A stretch of 64,000 nucleotides of DNA from Gonocerus acuteangulatus (lineage: Eukaryota > Arthropoda > Insecta > Hemiptera > Coreidae): the NCBI GenBank assembly GCA_946811695.1, contig OX328132.1, positions 93,546,538 to 93,610,537 on the forward strand, given 5' to 3'. Under the pieces are notes generated by a model. That model did not search any database and had not been told where the DNA came from. It was given only the letters and a program-made list of their open reading frames with translations. Below, piece after piece: positions 45,216 to 55,965 of the stretch (positions within the stretch are counted from its first letter, which is position 1; each line of letters starts with the position of its first letter). Position numbers and translations under genes: made by a program.

Positions 45216-45539
45216 GGCTACAGAATTTGAATTTAAATAAAGAAGAAAGGGAAAGTGGTATAAGCAATAGATGAAAAAGAAATATGGAGAGCTAAGGGGA
45301 AAGAGAAAATGAAAGAAACGGTTTTGAAAAAGTAGAATTATTAAAAGTAGCTGTGAGGAATAAATAGCTGAATAAAAGAAGGTAGCTAAAGGAAAAGAAA
45401 GAATGAATAAATACCTGGGGAGATGATCCTTACTAATAGCGAATATCTACCTGTTAGCGGCTCAACACAAAGGCGGAGAAACACTAAGCACAACCTCACT
45501 CGACCGTGTCTAACACACAACTGAAGCTACTCCGAAGGA

Positions 45540-45656
45540 AAGTAGCTATTGAGGTTGCACTCATGACGAAATGTTTGAAAAATGTCTTCAAATCTTTATC
45601 GATCCTACCTAGTAGACACCGAAAATGACCCCCGTTAAAATTTATATATATCTATA
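45540..45656 (-). repeat. TB-family variant half-MITE, host of two insertions
   Basis: On the minus strand GTGTCTACTAGGTAGGATCG, ATAAAGATTTGAAGACATT and TGAGTGCAACCTCAATAGC match 58485-58575 on the plus strand. It continues into CATTTTCGGTG and a TA stretch, the half-MITE core. The I-like LINE entered one end and the Gypsy element the other. Confidence 0.65.
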
Positions 45657-45823
45657 ACTTACGAGTCGCACGATAAGGAATACGTTTTTAAAAAAGGAGA
45701 TAAAGGGAGTACAGATCTAAACGATGTGAACTCTCAACATCAACAGATTTATTTAATCCGGCCGGGCCTTATATAGGCTCGGCCTGTTTATTTACATAGT
45801 GTTGGTCTTCCTCCTCCCGAACA
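45657..45823 (-). repeat. 3' LTR of the Gypsy element
   Basis: On the minus strand it starts TGTTCGGGAGGAGG directly after the polypurine tract (CTGGGGGGGGGAAC). It contains CCTATATAAGGCCCGG, a probable TATA box, and ends near CTCGTAAGT. It differs from the other LTR at about 10 positions by eye, roughly 6%, so the insertion is not recent. Confidence 0.9.
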
Positions 45824-46183
45824 GTTCCCCCCCCCAGTTTCCGGCACACTCGGAAACTCTTTGACATGAAAGATAGTATTATATGAACGAAAGATAGTAA
45901 TAACACAGAAAAACGCAGGAAGACCAAGAAGTAACAAAATTCACAAAAAGCAAGAAATAGGTTAAGGAATAGAAAAACTTATGAATAATAATAATACTAA
46001 AAAAGAAAAATATATACTTCCTTACTAAGAATCAAATTAAACATATATCCTGAAGACACCCAAAACTGAACAATAAGGATAGACTGTAATGTATAGTTGA
46101 ACAACCGATTAATACAAAACAAAAAGGACATTACTCTGTGTGGGTAATAAATTAAAACTCCACTACACCGCACTTCGCAAGTT

Positions 46184-47250
46184 CTAATCAGCCTGAATTC
46201 TCGCTGGAACTTTAAGCTGTTCGAGATGAGCGGTCTGCTGCTTGAAGGGGCGCTCTTGTGATCGAAGGGTCACCAGATTGTGCTCCCTTAAGGCGATGAC
46301 CTCCTCACAGACACAAGGTCCATCGTACCTTGTGTCTTGTTTGGTGCGATTGGATGGGATTCGCCGAAAGACAGTATCGCCGATTCGGAGATGTCCTCGC
46401 GGGTCCTGAATCTGCATATTGTGCCGCTGTACTCTGGCATGTTTTTCTCGGCGTAACTTTCGTGCTGCGTCGCCTCCAACCCGGCGGTGATTACTTCGCA
46501 ACTGCATTACTGCCTCCACGACACCTTTTTCACCTGCTGTGTCGCGCACGTCTCTGTCTAACTTTAGTGTGCCGAAAAGCACCTCGAACGGCGAGAATCC
46601 TGTAGCTCTGTGGACTGAATGGTTATATGCCGTGACGGCCACTGCCATGGCCTCTTCTCCTGTTAGGTTGCGATCCGCCTGTATGATTCGTAGGTGCTCA
46701 CTCAGGGTGTTGTGCACTCTCTCGATTGCCCCGTGACTTTGGGGACGCCCCGGAGTAGTAACGTGTTGGTTGGTATCCCACCGTCGTAGCAATTCCTTAA
46801 CGTCGCTATTTCTGAACTCTCGTCCCCCATCGGTGACGAGAAGCTCGGGGTTCCATAAACCTGGCTCCAAGCAAGCAGGCTCCTGACAACTTCTTGAGCC
46901 GTTTTGGCCGTAATCGGCACCGCCATGACTAAATACGTCAACGAGAGTAACCCACGACTGCCCCTTCCATGTGAAAACGTCAGCTTGCACCACATGAAGG
47001 GGGCTCTGGGAGGTCGGCGTCTCCTCCAGCGACGCTTGGTGGGGGGGGGTCGTCTGTCATATTTCGCCCTATTGCACACGTCGCACTTGCTCACAACTTG
47101 TTGTACCGTTTTTGCCATTCCTTTCGGAGGCTGGCGAGCATCTCTGTCTCGCCACGATGATTCGCCTTACCCTGGTGTTGTGCGAGGGTAACGTCTAGAT
47201 GCACCTGGGGATCTGTGACGACTTCGCCGAGGCGCAAACATCTGACGAAT
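46184..47250 (-). pseudogene. Gypsy integrase, frameshifted
   Basis: The zinc-binding region is split between two frames: the His pair in LAQHQGKANH and the Cys pair in CDVCNRAKYD. The catalytic core has its first Asp in the VQADVFTW..TLVDVFS region, the second in VTDGG (46829-46831) and the Glu in SHGAIERVH (46722-46724). Between the first and second Asp the good reading moves to another frame and back, so there are two compensating shifts. The C-terminal part (IGDTVFRRIP, YDGPCVCEEV) looks like the usual RNA/DNA-binding tail. The catalytic triad is present but no continuous protein can be made. Confidence 0.85.
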
Positions 47251-48866
47251 CTCCTGTCTAGCCCGATGCGTTCCTGAGTCCAGAGTCGCGCAATTCTATC
47301 CCAGACACTAGCGTTGCCAACAAACAAATATGTTGTCGCCCCCGGTATCGAAGCATCCTCCAACACTCGGCAAATGACGTCATCTCCTGCGTTCACTGGT
47401 GCACGTACGGTACACCTCAGACTGGAAAGCGTCCGCCTCCCGAACGAGATTTGGGGCGTCCATGTTGTCGTCGATTTCCACATAATATGCCTTTTCTTGG
47501 CAACAACTATATCGTCTGATTCGCCCATAGTCTTGTCTCGTTCGCTTGCCGAGTCCGTTTCTTCGCCTTCCGCTGCATCGACTTGCCCATCCGTGACTTC
47601 CGGGTTCTCGTCCTGTTCTCCCTCCGGGGTCCACTCTTGAAAAAAACGACGTAGGGTCTGTCGTTGCTGCTCCTCCGCTGTTGTAACGGCGTTCGCATGT
47701 TTTAGTCGCGACAGCCAGTCAGCCACTACATTGTTCTTTCCTGGGGTATAACACACCTTGAAATCATACTGTGCGAGCCGCTCCTTCCATCGTTGTATCC
47801 GCGACGAAGTTTCTTTCAACGTCGCGACCCACTGCAACGGTTTGTGATCCGTTTTCACGATGAACCGCCGTCCGTACAGGTACGGCCTAAAATGGTCGAC
47901 AGCCCAGACAATACCGAGGAGTTCCCTGTCTAATGTGCTGTATCTCTCCTCAGTCTCTGACAGATGTCTACTCGCATACGCTATTGGTCGTTCTCCTTCT
48001 GGCCACTGTTGTCCCAGCACTGCTCCTAGCGCGTGATCAGTGGCGTCGGTGGTTAGTACGAAATCTTTTTCGAAGTCTGGGAACGCCAGCACCGGTTCCT
48101 GCTTAAGCATTTCTATGCATTCCGCGACCGCTGCTGTCATTAGAGAAGAAACCTTTACCCTCCTGCCCTTTTTTAAAAGGTCATTTAATTCGGCGATCTT
48201 CTTGGCCATGTTCGGGACGAATCTGCGATAGAAGTTAAGTGCTCCAAGTAGTCTTCTCACTCCTTTGACATCCGTCGGGATTTTTAGGCCAATCAGTGTG
48301 GCGACCTTATTCGGGTTTGGACGAACTCCGTCTCGTGAGATAACGTGACCTAGGAACGTGACGCTGGGAAGGCCAATGCGGGTCTTCTCCTCGGAAAGCT
48401 TCAGACCGAACTCACGCAGTCTGGTGAACACTTGTCGTAGGTGTTTCGCATGTTCAGATTCCCTTCTGCTGAAGACAAGCAGGTCGTCCATATATCCCTG
48501 GCAGAACGTAGTCCCGAGTCCCACGAGGAATTCGTCCATCAGCTTTTGGAAGGTGGCTGGGGTGTTCTTGAGACCGAATGGCATCCTGGTGAACTAAAAG
48601 TGGCCCCGCTCGAATGAAAATGCTGTTTTATCTTCATCTCTAGGATGCATCTTGATCTGATGGTACCCCGCCTTGAGATCCAACGTACTAAAGATCGTTG
48701 CGCCACTGAGCCTGTCCAAGATGTCGTCCAGCCTGGGAATCGGGTACCTCTCGTCTTTTGTGACCTCATTTAGCTTTCTGTAATCTACTACTACCCGGTA
48801 CTTCCCTGGGGATCCTGCTTTGGAGGCAGCCCACAAGGGGATGTTATACCCTGACGAGCTGGGCAC
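47091..48866 (-). pseudogene. Gypsy reverse transcriptase and RNase H, one nonsense codon
   Basis: RT begins in the frame from 48866 (KYRVVVDYRKLNEVT, DERYPIPRLDDILDRL, FSTLDLKAGYHQIKMHP) and continues after a TAG at about 48597-48599 with FTRMPFGLKNTPATFQKLMD and YMDD (48484-48495). Then come LGHVISRDG, RRLLGALNFYRRF and RNase H with LTTDATDHALGAVLGQ, DRELLGIVWAVDHFR and KTDHKPLQW. The end, CYTPGKNNVVADWLSRL, leads to the integrase linker. The TAG sits where a Gln or similar codon is usual. All catalytic Asp residues are visible. The rest of this frame is open for 497 codons. Confidence 0.9.
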
Positions 48867-49479
48867 AATAATCCCTTGCTGAAGAAGGTTTCTGATCTCT
48901 TCTGCGATAGGTTCTTTCAGTGCCTGGGGGGTATCTCCGTTCTTTGGTGTAGACCGTCCGATTTTCTGTTAAGCAGATTTCATGCCTTGTCTTACCCGTT
49001 GCACTGAGCGGTTGGCCTTCGTGGTGGTAGATATCCTGGAATTCTTTGGTTAGCTCTGCAAAGCTATTCTCCGCCGGTCTCACTACTCCAACATGCATAT
49101 TAGTTTCACTTGTTCTAGCACACTTCCTGTAGCGTCGCCGCCCTAATTTCACTGTCCACTCGCCCTCCGACATAACCACCTTTCCTTTTAGAAGTGTTAG
49201 GGCATCACACCCTATGATGCCCTCGTAATCTTGAGGCGTGGTACGAATGACATGGGCTTTTAACACTAGCCCGTTTCTTCCCCAAATCTCCGACGGAATC
49301 TCTATTTCTCCCATGACTGCACAATCTCCTCCTAGCGTTAAAAGTTTACACCGGCATGCCTGTACCTCTTGCTTCATCCATCCCTGGTTCGAACTTGTCA
49401 TCGCGTCTCTGCTAACTATCGTACAGGTACTGCCCGTATCCACTAACCATTTAACGCTCGCCTCTTTAATTATCGGCAA
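48844..49479 (-). pseudogene. Gypsy aspartic protease and start of RT, frameshifted
   Basis: The retropepsin active site DTGS (in WLVDTGSTCTIVS, 49429-49440) is followed by the flap-side segment and IIGCDAL, matching the G-x-D part of the fold. About 80 residues further the RT leader appears (FAELTKEFQDIYHHEG, KERRYPP), after which the good frame is lost; the RT then continues in the frame of 48866. A single-base shift near 48900-48920 is enough to explain this. Confidence 0.85.
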
Positions 49480-49689
49480 CCCACTCTTCTTTCGAGTACG
49501 TGAATATCTCGGGTCGCCGCGCTTATTCCACGTTTCTCATTTGCTTCGTCTCGCAACGTGACCATTTCGCAAAATGGTGGCGTAGGAGGTATGATGCTGA
49601 GGAGATGGCCGCTCTTCTTCCTCTTCAGACCCACTGCTGTCGTCTGAATCTAGCTCTGCTGAGTCTTCCTTCTGTCTGGCAACTTGTCT

Positions 49690-50764
49690 CCTAACTTTGT
49701 TGAAGTTCACCTCCATAGGTTCCTACTCTTTGAGGTTTCGGTTTCTGCATATACGGGCACTGTCTAGCTACGTGCCCAAGCTCCTCGCACTCAAAACACT
49801 TTATCCGCGGGCACTTTGCGGCTATGTGTCCGTGTTTGCCGCACTCGTAACTCCGACGCTCCTGTCCGGAACCCCCACGCCGGTTTGTGTCTCTTCCTAT
49901 TGCCTCACGCCGTTGCGATGGCCGCTCGGCTCTCCTGTCTCGTCCCGTCGGCCACCTCTCTCTCTCTCATGGGTTCTGTACTCTCGACGTGGTCTTTCTC
50001 GCACTCGGGTCCATGGTTCGTCTACCGGAACAACGGATTGACGTTCTGCTTCCTTCTCGCCCTCCTCAATCATAGCCTGTGCAACTGCGAGAAACTCACC
50101 CTCGGGACTCAGGGCAAGCCCTGTTTCCCTGCCTAAATGGGTTCGTAGGACTCGCTTCAGGACTATTAGCGTAGCTTGCGACTCTACCGCGTCGGGGCGT
50201 TCACCTAATTTGTCAGAGATTTTATTATACCAAGCTACCATCTTGGCTGCAAAAGACACTTTGGATTGTTTGGGCCCCTTCGTTTCTAGTAACATCCTTA
50301 TAAAGTCCTCCTTGGGAGCCCAACGGCCTCCTCCGTAAGCTTTCTTTAGTCGAGACTTCACCGTTTCCCAGTCGGTACCACTGTCACTCTGTATTTGATT
50401 TAAAATCTGTCTCTTAATCCTTCCTATCAGTGCTGCCTGTAGGGTCACGACATCGCTGTCATCTAGCCACCCGGCTTCCGCTTTATTTCTGATCGTCTCG
50501 GCTAATCTGTCCCCATCTTTTAAAAAGTGAGACAGCTCACCTATGTCTCCAGTGAATTTCTCCACCTGTCCGATAGCGGCGCGCATATCCTGCGCGTTCG
50601 CTGAACTCCAGTGTGGCAGGCGTCAAAATCACAGGTGCCGGATTAGGCTGGGGTGCCGGATTAGGCTGAAGCGCCGGATTAAGCTGAACTTGGTGATCCA
50701 CAACGGACATTCTTCTACTGTTAAGCCTATCTTGCACGCTGTCCGGTGTTTTTCGCTGCGACAT
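49690..50764 (-). pseudogene. Gypsy gag, at least two frameshifts
   Basis: The N-terminal piece (50764-50537) is rich in Pro/Asn/Ala with a QPNPAP repeat. The main piece (50586-49897) has a capsid-like segment (SSLRSRL-like KSRLKKAYGGG, EDFIRMLLETKGPKQSKVSF) and an Arg-rich tail. The nucleocapsid follows in another frame: one complete knuckle CFECEELGHVARQC and, just before it, a second (SYECGKHGHIAAKC) in which the first Cys is Ser. It ends at a TAG near 49689. Frame breaks lie near 50560 and near 49920. Confidence 0.8.
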
Positions 50765-50788
50765 GCGCCACTGACACTCACTTACGCG

Positions 50789-50806
50789 TCCCGGGTTTCG
50801 GCACCA
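50789..50806 (-). other. tRNA-Phe primer-binding site
   Basis: The plus-strand text TCCCGGGTTTCGGCACCA equals the 3' 18 nt of animal tRNA-Phe including CCA. The element's minus-strand RNA is therefore its exact complement, immediately next to the 5' LTR. Confidence 0.9.
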
Positions 50807-50969
50807 CTTACGAGTCGCACGATAAGGAATACGTTTTTAAAAAAAGAGATAAAGGGAGTACAGATCTAAAGGATGTGAACTCTGAACATCAACTAACTTT
50901 ATTTAACCCGGCCGGGCCTTATATAGGCTCGGCCTGTTTATTTACATAGTGTTGCTCTTCCTCCTGCCT

Positions 50970-50973
<4 letters not shown>
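50806..50973 (-). repeat. 5' LTR of the Gypsy element
   Basis: It starts TGTTAGGCAGGAGG (minus strand) and ends at the primer-binding site. It carries the same CCTATATAAGGCCCGG promoter-like core as the 3' LTR. Confidence 0.9.

Positions 50974-51034
<61 letters not shown>
50974..51034. repeat. (TA)n microsatellite
   Basis: About 30 units next to the 5' LTR. With 45640-45656 it is the split TA core of one TB-family repeat. Confidence 0.95.
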
Positions 51035-51038
<4 letters not shown>

Positions 51039-51600
51039 GTTAACACGATAGCGGCCAGACTTTTTGTTTTTTCTTCACGAAACGTGGTATATAGCGTTCA
51101 ATTAGCAAACGATTGAACGAGTTCGTTAACCGGCAAAATCGGTCCACCGGACCCAAAACACTAATTTGACCATGCCAGCCGTAGTTTATGTTATATTTCA
51201 ACGCAACTCGGTACTTGTTATGTTGATGATAAAGAGAGAAATACGTTGTAAAAATAAACTAAATCGGTTCATTAGGAGGGGTGTTTACTCCGGACCCACA
51301 TTACCAATTTGCCACTACCAGCCGTAATTTTTGTTACATTTCAACGAAACTCGGTATTCGTGGTGGTAATCAACAGAGAAAAATGGGTTGTAAAAATAAA
51401 CTAAATCGGGTTATTTGGAGAGGGGGGTTTACTCCGGACCTAAAGTACTAATATACACATACCGGTCGTAATTTCTGCTGTATTGTAACGAAACGCGGTA
51501 TACATCGTGGGTATCTCATGAGAAAGAAGTGTTGTAAAAATGAAGTAAATCGGTCAATTGGAAAGGAGGGTTTACTTTAAACTCTGCTTCATTAGAATTA
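51035..51600 (+). repeat. Short satellite, ~126-144-bp units, derived from the TB arm module
   Basis: AAATCGG recurs at about 51135, 51261, 51403 and 51547. Between these, units share CGAAACTCGGTAT, AGAGAAA, GTTGTAAAAATAAACTAAAT, GGGTTTACTCCGGACC and a GCCGTAATTT word. The first unit, CACGAAACGTGGTATA and GTTCGTTAACCGGCAAAATC, matches the arm module (AAATTTGGTAC, GTTCGTTAACCAGCAAAATC), suggesting the array expanded from it. Confidence 0.75.
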
Positions 51601-52385
51601 GCCCGCCAGACGTAGGTCCACAAAGCTGCCGCGAGGAGCGCTATCTCCCACAAGGGGACTATCCTGTTCCTGCGTCACATCAAAAGACGGAAAATGATTT
51701 TTTTTCTATTCATTAAGTAGTACAGTACCATGTATTAACATAACTCTGGAAGCAAATTATTTACAAAATTAATAATTGAACAGCTCTCATAAGAAATGTA
51801 AATGAGCAGAACTATTCACGCTTTTATTTTATTTATATAGGTTATTTACAGCAAATTATTCAGTAATGTAGTCTACACAACAAAAATTCATAGGAAAGTG
51901 CTTAGTTATGCAGCTCCTGCGTGACGGACTTTTTAATTTTTTAGTTGTTAGATTTAGTTTTTATCCAAATATTGTTGATTACTCAAAGCTTGTGATATTG
52001 GCATAGTAGTTTATATCTGCAATTTTTCAGAAGACATTTCTGTGATAATTTGTGATACCTTGTTGCTTTGTTTATTTATAACTCTTGTTGTTAGACTTTT
52101 TTTTTAAATCTAAATATTTTTATTTCCTTGACACTTTTTTTAATTTATGATTTCCTGTGGTAATTTTTGCTACCTTTGTTTTATATATTGTTGGCTCTTA
52201 TCTGTCAAACCAGTATTTATTTGTCTATGTTGCTCAATTTGGCAATAGCTGTTCCTATATGAATTTGTCAGGGGGAGTGATGGTTCGTGTTAAGAAAAAA
52301 ATGTAAAAAAAAAAGAAAAAAGAAAAGTAGTCAATTAAGAAAACAATAAACTTAAGGGGGGAAATCCTGGCATGGATGCTTTTTA
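51601..52385. other. AT-rich stretch with a reversed terminal block
   Basis: At 51900-51932 CTTAGTTATGCAGCTCCTGC and GTGACGGACTTTTT form a decayed TB block. Part of 52030-52090 resembles 38870-38920. No gene. Confidence 0.4.
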
Positions 52386-52500
52386 GCCCCCGCTTATAAG
52401 GTTGATACAATGAAACAATCCGGAAGTGCCGACTAGAAAATTTCGCGTTTCAGAACCCCTAGAGACCGAAAATAACGGTGGTTCAAATTTGTATATATAT
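52386..52500 (-). repeat. Half-MITE
   Basis: CCGCTTATAAGGTTGATACA, AACAATCCGGAAGTGCCGAC and CCGAAAATAACGGTGG run into a TA tract, where copy II begins. Confidence 0.8.
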
Positions 52501-52571
52501 ATATATGTATATATTTATTTATATATATATAAAGTCCGACTCGCAGGAACTGCGTCATCTTAGCGCGGTTC

Positions 52572-52575
<4 letters not shown>

Positions 52576-52609
<34 letters not shown>

Positions 52610-52793
52610 GGCACATCTACATCTAGGTCATTAGCGCCGACATCCAGGATGTAGCGAGGAATTTCACCAGCGAGCCGTGGGATGATAAAATTCCTGCCGG
52701 AGGTTGGGAATCGAACCCGCCATCTCCCGCTTATGAATCCAAGGCGCTCGCCATTAGACCACGGGAGACCCCGGTTCCTGTTCATATCCCTAT
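52576..52793 (-). mobile_element. SINE family 1 in copy II, same site as in copy I
   Basis: Same orientation, flanks and body as 15979-16196, with a shorter T-run. Confidence 0.85.
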
Positions 52794-53851
52794 TCTCATT
52801 TGAAAAGCATAGAATAGAAACAGATAATATTTTCCTCGGCCTTTGTTCAAAGGGTTTATGGCTATACCTGGAGTCAGGTCCGCAAGACCCTAGAATCCTC
52901 TTCTACCGATACTTCATTTCATACGTTTCAATGAATTGGAAAATATCAAATATTTTCACACATTCCTGTGTTCTTTTACTATAGTAATAATTCTACAGAT
53001 AAAATCAATTAAAAAATAAAATAAAAAAACTAACAGCATAAAGGCAATTGAAAATATTCAAAAGACGTCAACGAATCTTTTTCTCTTGGCAAGCTATATT
53101 TCTAACAATGAATTGTTTTTCTTATTTTGCCTAATCTGTTTTATTGTAAAATACATTATCCAACCATAAGCAATTAAAAAATAACAAGGAATAAAAACAG
53201 ACAAAAAGAACAGTTCGAATAAGCAAAATCAATTACTTTAATGTTTTAAGCACTTATTTCTCCGATTGACATCGCCTAATCAAAACTTTCATCAGAACCT
53301 TTTTTGTAGAGCATTTAGTAAGCTTTCTAATGGTATTCTTTTGTTTACCAAGATTCTCAACCTTTTTCGAGATATTAAGGAAAATATACAAAGTTACCAA
53401 AACTTTTTATGTCTGTGAATAAAATATTTTATTCTAACCCTTCCTTAACTCCAAACGTTACCAAAATTTCAACATATTAGTTTTAATGATAGTAAAACAT
53501 GCAGAAAATGTTTCAACTGAATCCCATGATTCTAAGTACCCAAACCAAAAACGGTATTCAAAAACTATTTTACCAATTTTCTCAAAAACGGTTAAATCTA
53601 TCGCCTTGAAAATGGTTTCATTCGTTTTCCTAGCCAAAGAATCCTATAAAAAGAGTACTTACAAGCTTATGAACTCAAAAACGTAAGCGTTACGATTTTT
53701 TTTGCGCGAATTTCGCACCAAACGCCATCTTCCAGTGGGCGGATTTTGCTGGTTAACGAACTTGACCTTTCAAATCGGGCGACAGACTTTTGTACCAAAT
53801 TTCATCAAAATCGGGCACCATTAGGGAGGCCAGAAATCCGCGACCAGACAA

Positions 53852-55929
53852 ATATATATATATATATATACACACAAATTTTAACCACCGTTATTTTCGG
53901 TCTCTAGGGGTTCTGAAACGCGAAATTTTCTAGTCGGCACTTCCGGATTGTTTCATTGCATCAACCTTATAAGCGGGGTTCCTCCCTATCGGGGAGGGAG
54001 GAACCACGCTAAAAACTACAGTAGTTAGAAAGTAGTCGGAACTATAAATACTTTTGTAGTTAGTAGTTGTCGGAGCACAACTACTATTGTGAAATCCATT
54101 TAAAGAAATTATGTGATTGCCAATGCCACTCATTTCTTTCAGGGCCAGTCAGGGATAGTATTTATTTAATTATTTATTTTTTTATTCATTTATTATAGAT
54201 ACTATTATTATTTTTATATGCATAACTATATTTCTTTGGAGGCGGAATAACAGCTGCAATCAAATTAACATATCGCACTAGCGTTTCTAAAGTGACACAA
54301 CTCAAAAATCGTTTTTTTTTTTTCAGTTATGACTATGAAATACGTGGTAAATATATTTTTATCAACCATCACAACTGTATGTACCCAGCTTCAGAGCTTG
54401 TACACCAGAGGGCACTTGTGTCACTCTTCCTGTCTGCTATTCCCCTACATAGGCAGCTTTAACACATTTTCAGATGCCATTTTTTCTTTTTTTTATTGCG
54501 TCACTTTAGGAATACTAGATTTACATGCGATATGTAAAACTGATATTTTGCAACTGTTTACAGACACAAACTAAAATTTTGCAAAAATATAAAGTGTTGA
54601 ATTATATGTTGCCAAGTATCTAAACAAATACTAGTTGGTATTTGGCGTCGCAGCTACTTATTTTCGACTAACGTAGTTGTAGTTGAAAAGTACATAACTA
54701 GCAGTTGACAAAGAGTATTTGCGCGCGGCCAACTACAAACAACTAAAAGTATTTGTAGTTGCAAATACTCATGAATAATACTTGTTTTTTATAGCGAAAT
54801 TTAATTTTTTTTAAATGCAATATATCCTGTAGCTTAAAATTATTAAACTTTTTCCTAAGTAGTTGTCTGTGTAGTTAGATACTAGTGAAGTTAACTACTG
54901 CCCAACTCTGGTTGTCACCTTATTTAATCCAAAATGTGGGTTGTGCCTTCCCTTGATAAAAGAGAAAAAAATCTAGTGAGTGAGGACTAGGCACAAGGAG
55001 CAGAAGTTCACGCTTTTAACGCGTTCGAGTTTTTCCTTTATAGGAAATAAAAGTTAGATAAATGTACATCTATAAGTATAGTTATAGTTGTTATAATTAT
55101 TATATTATAGTTATTTTAATGGCAGTAAATTTGTGAGTTTCAACATGAATTAACACTATTCCAGAAGACACCAGCTCCGAGGCAAGAGAGGCACTGACTA
55201 GTCAGGCCTAAAAGTAATCAAATCGAGGTGGACCCGGTGTGCCTCAAGGAACCCTCGGTGATTCCACAATCACTGTACCGCGGCTGAAAGGCCTATGCTG
55301 CATATAAATACGTTCCGTTTTTAGGGGGATGCGATAGTAGTTCATCAAAGCGAAAAATAAGTAAATGAGCAAAGTACATCACACCAGTAGACAAAACCCC
55401 TGTTTAATCGATTCTCTGACAAAACATTTCAGTGAATCTATGGCAATATAAAAAAATCTTTGTTGCATTTAAAAATAAAAACTTTTTAAAACGTTTTTCC
55501 AAATTCATCATTAGTTACTCGATCAAGAATGCAGTTACTGATTGCTTGTAGTTAGATATTGTATTTGACAATAAAACAGGTTAAGTAAAATAACTAAAAC
55601 AATTTATTTTTAGAAATATATAGATTTCCAAGCTTCCAAGACCTTGTAACTAGTGGGGCCCTTTCTAGTGTTGGCCGACCCTTCCAGGTAAGATCATAAA
55701 TCAAGAGACCTTTCAAGACTGGTGGAACCAAAATAATAACTGCTTCTATTTTAATCTTTTCAAATTAGACTAGGGATAAGAACGGAACCGCGCTAAGATG
55801 ATGCAGTTCCTGCGAGTCGGACTTTTTTTTGTGTGTATCTGGGAAGACGGTGAAGATTGGGCTGGTTAACGAACCTGTCCTTGGAGTTGGAAAAATTGTT
55901 TTTGTTATAAGGTTAAATGAAATTAGGCC

Positions 55930-55965
<36 letters not shown>

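Larger units (their letters stand above)
38939..45539 (-). mobile_element. Full-length I-like LINE, ~6.58 kb, with 10-bp TSD
   Basis: CTCCGAAGGA is found at 38939-38948 and 45530-45539. Between them, on the minus strand, are a 5' UTR starting GTAGCTTCAGTTGTGTG, ORF1 with zinc knuckles, a spacer of about 0.58 kb, ORF2 with endonuclease, RT and RNase H, and a 3' UTR with TA-rich runs ending in a short (TCCA)n tail. Order, ORF spacing and the RNase H domain fit the I clade. A related empty target lies at 58485-58575, whose sequence matches the right flank and passes through the insertion point. Confidence 0.85.
45653..50977 (-). mobile_element. Ty3/Gypsy LTR retrotransposon, complete but degenerate
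   Basis: Two direct LTRs of about 167 bp (45657-45823 and 50806-50973) enclose a primer-binding site, gag, pol in the order protease, RT, RNase H, integrase, and a polypurine tract. This domain order is the Ty3/Gypsy order. TATA at 45653-45656 and 50974-50977 is a possible 4-bp TSD but lies in TA-rich DNA. No envelope-like ORF is present. Multiple frameshifts and stops make it non-autonomous. Confidence 0.9.
52531..55830. mobile_element. Giant fold-back element of the TB family, copy II
   Basis: The left terminal block at 52531 and the reversed block at 55790-55830 bound the copy. 52531-54010 is nearly identical to 15938-17480 of copy I, including the SINE at the same site; 55537-55830 matches 20030-20355. 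The centre differs: it holds the GTAGTT-rich segment of the long inverted repeat. Confidence 0.7.

Noticed and set aside
46330..47191. Plus-strand ORFs opposite the Gypsy integrase and RT (also 47314-48597, 49238-50949)
   Set aside because: They are antisense shadows of pol and gag; no domain on that strand.
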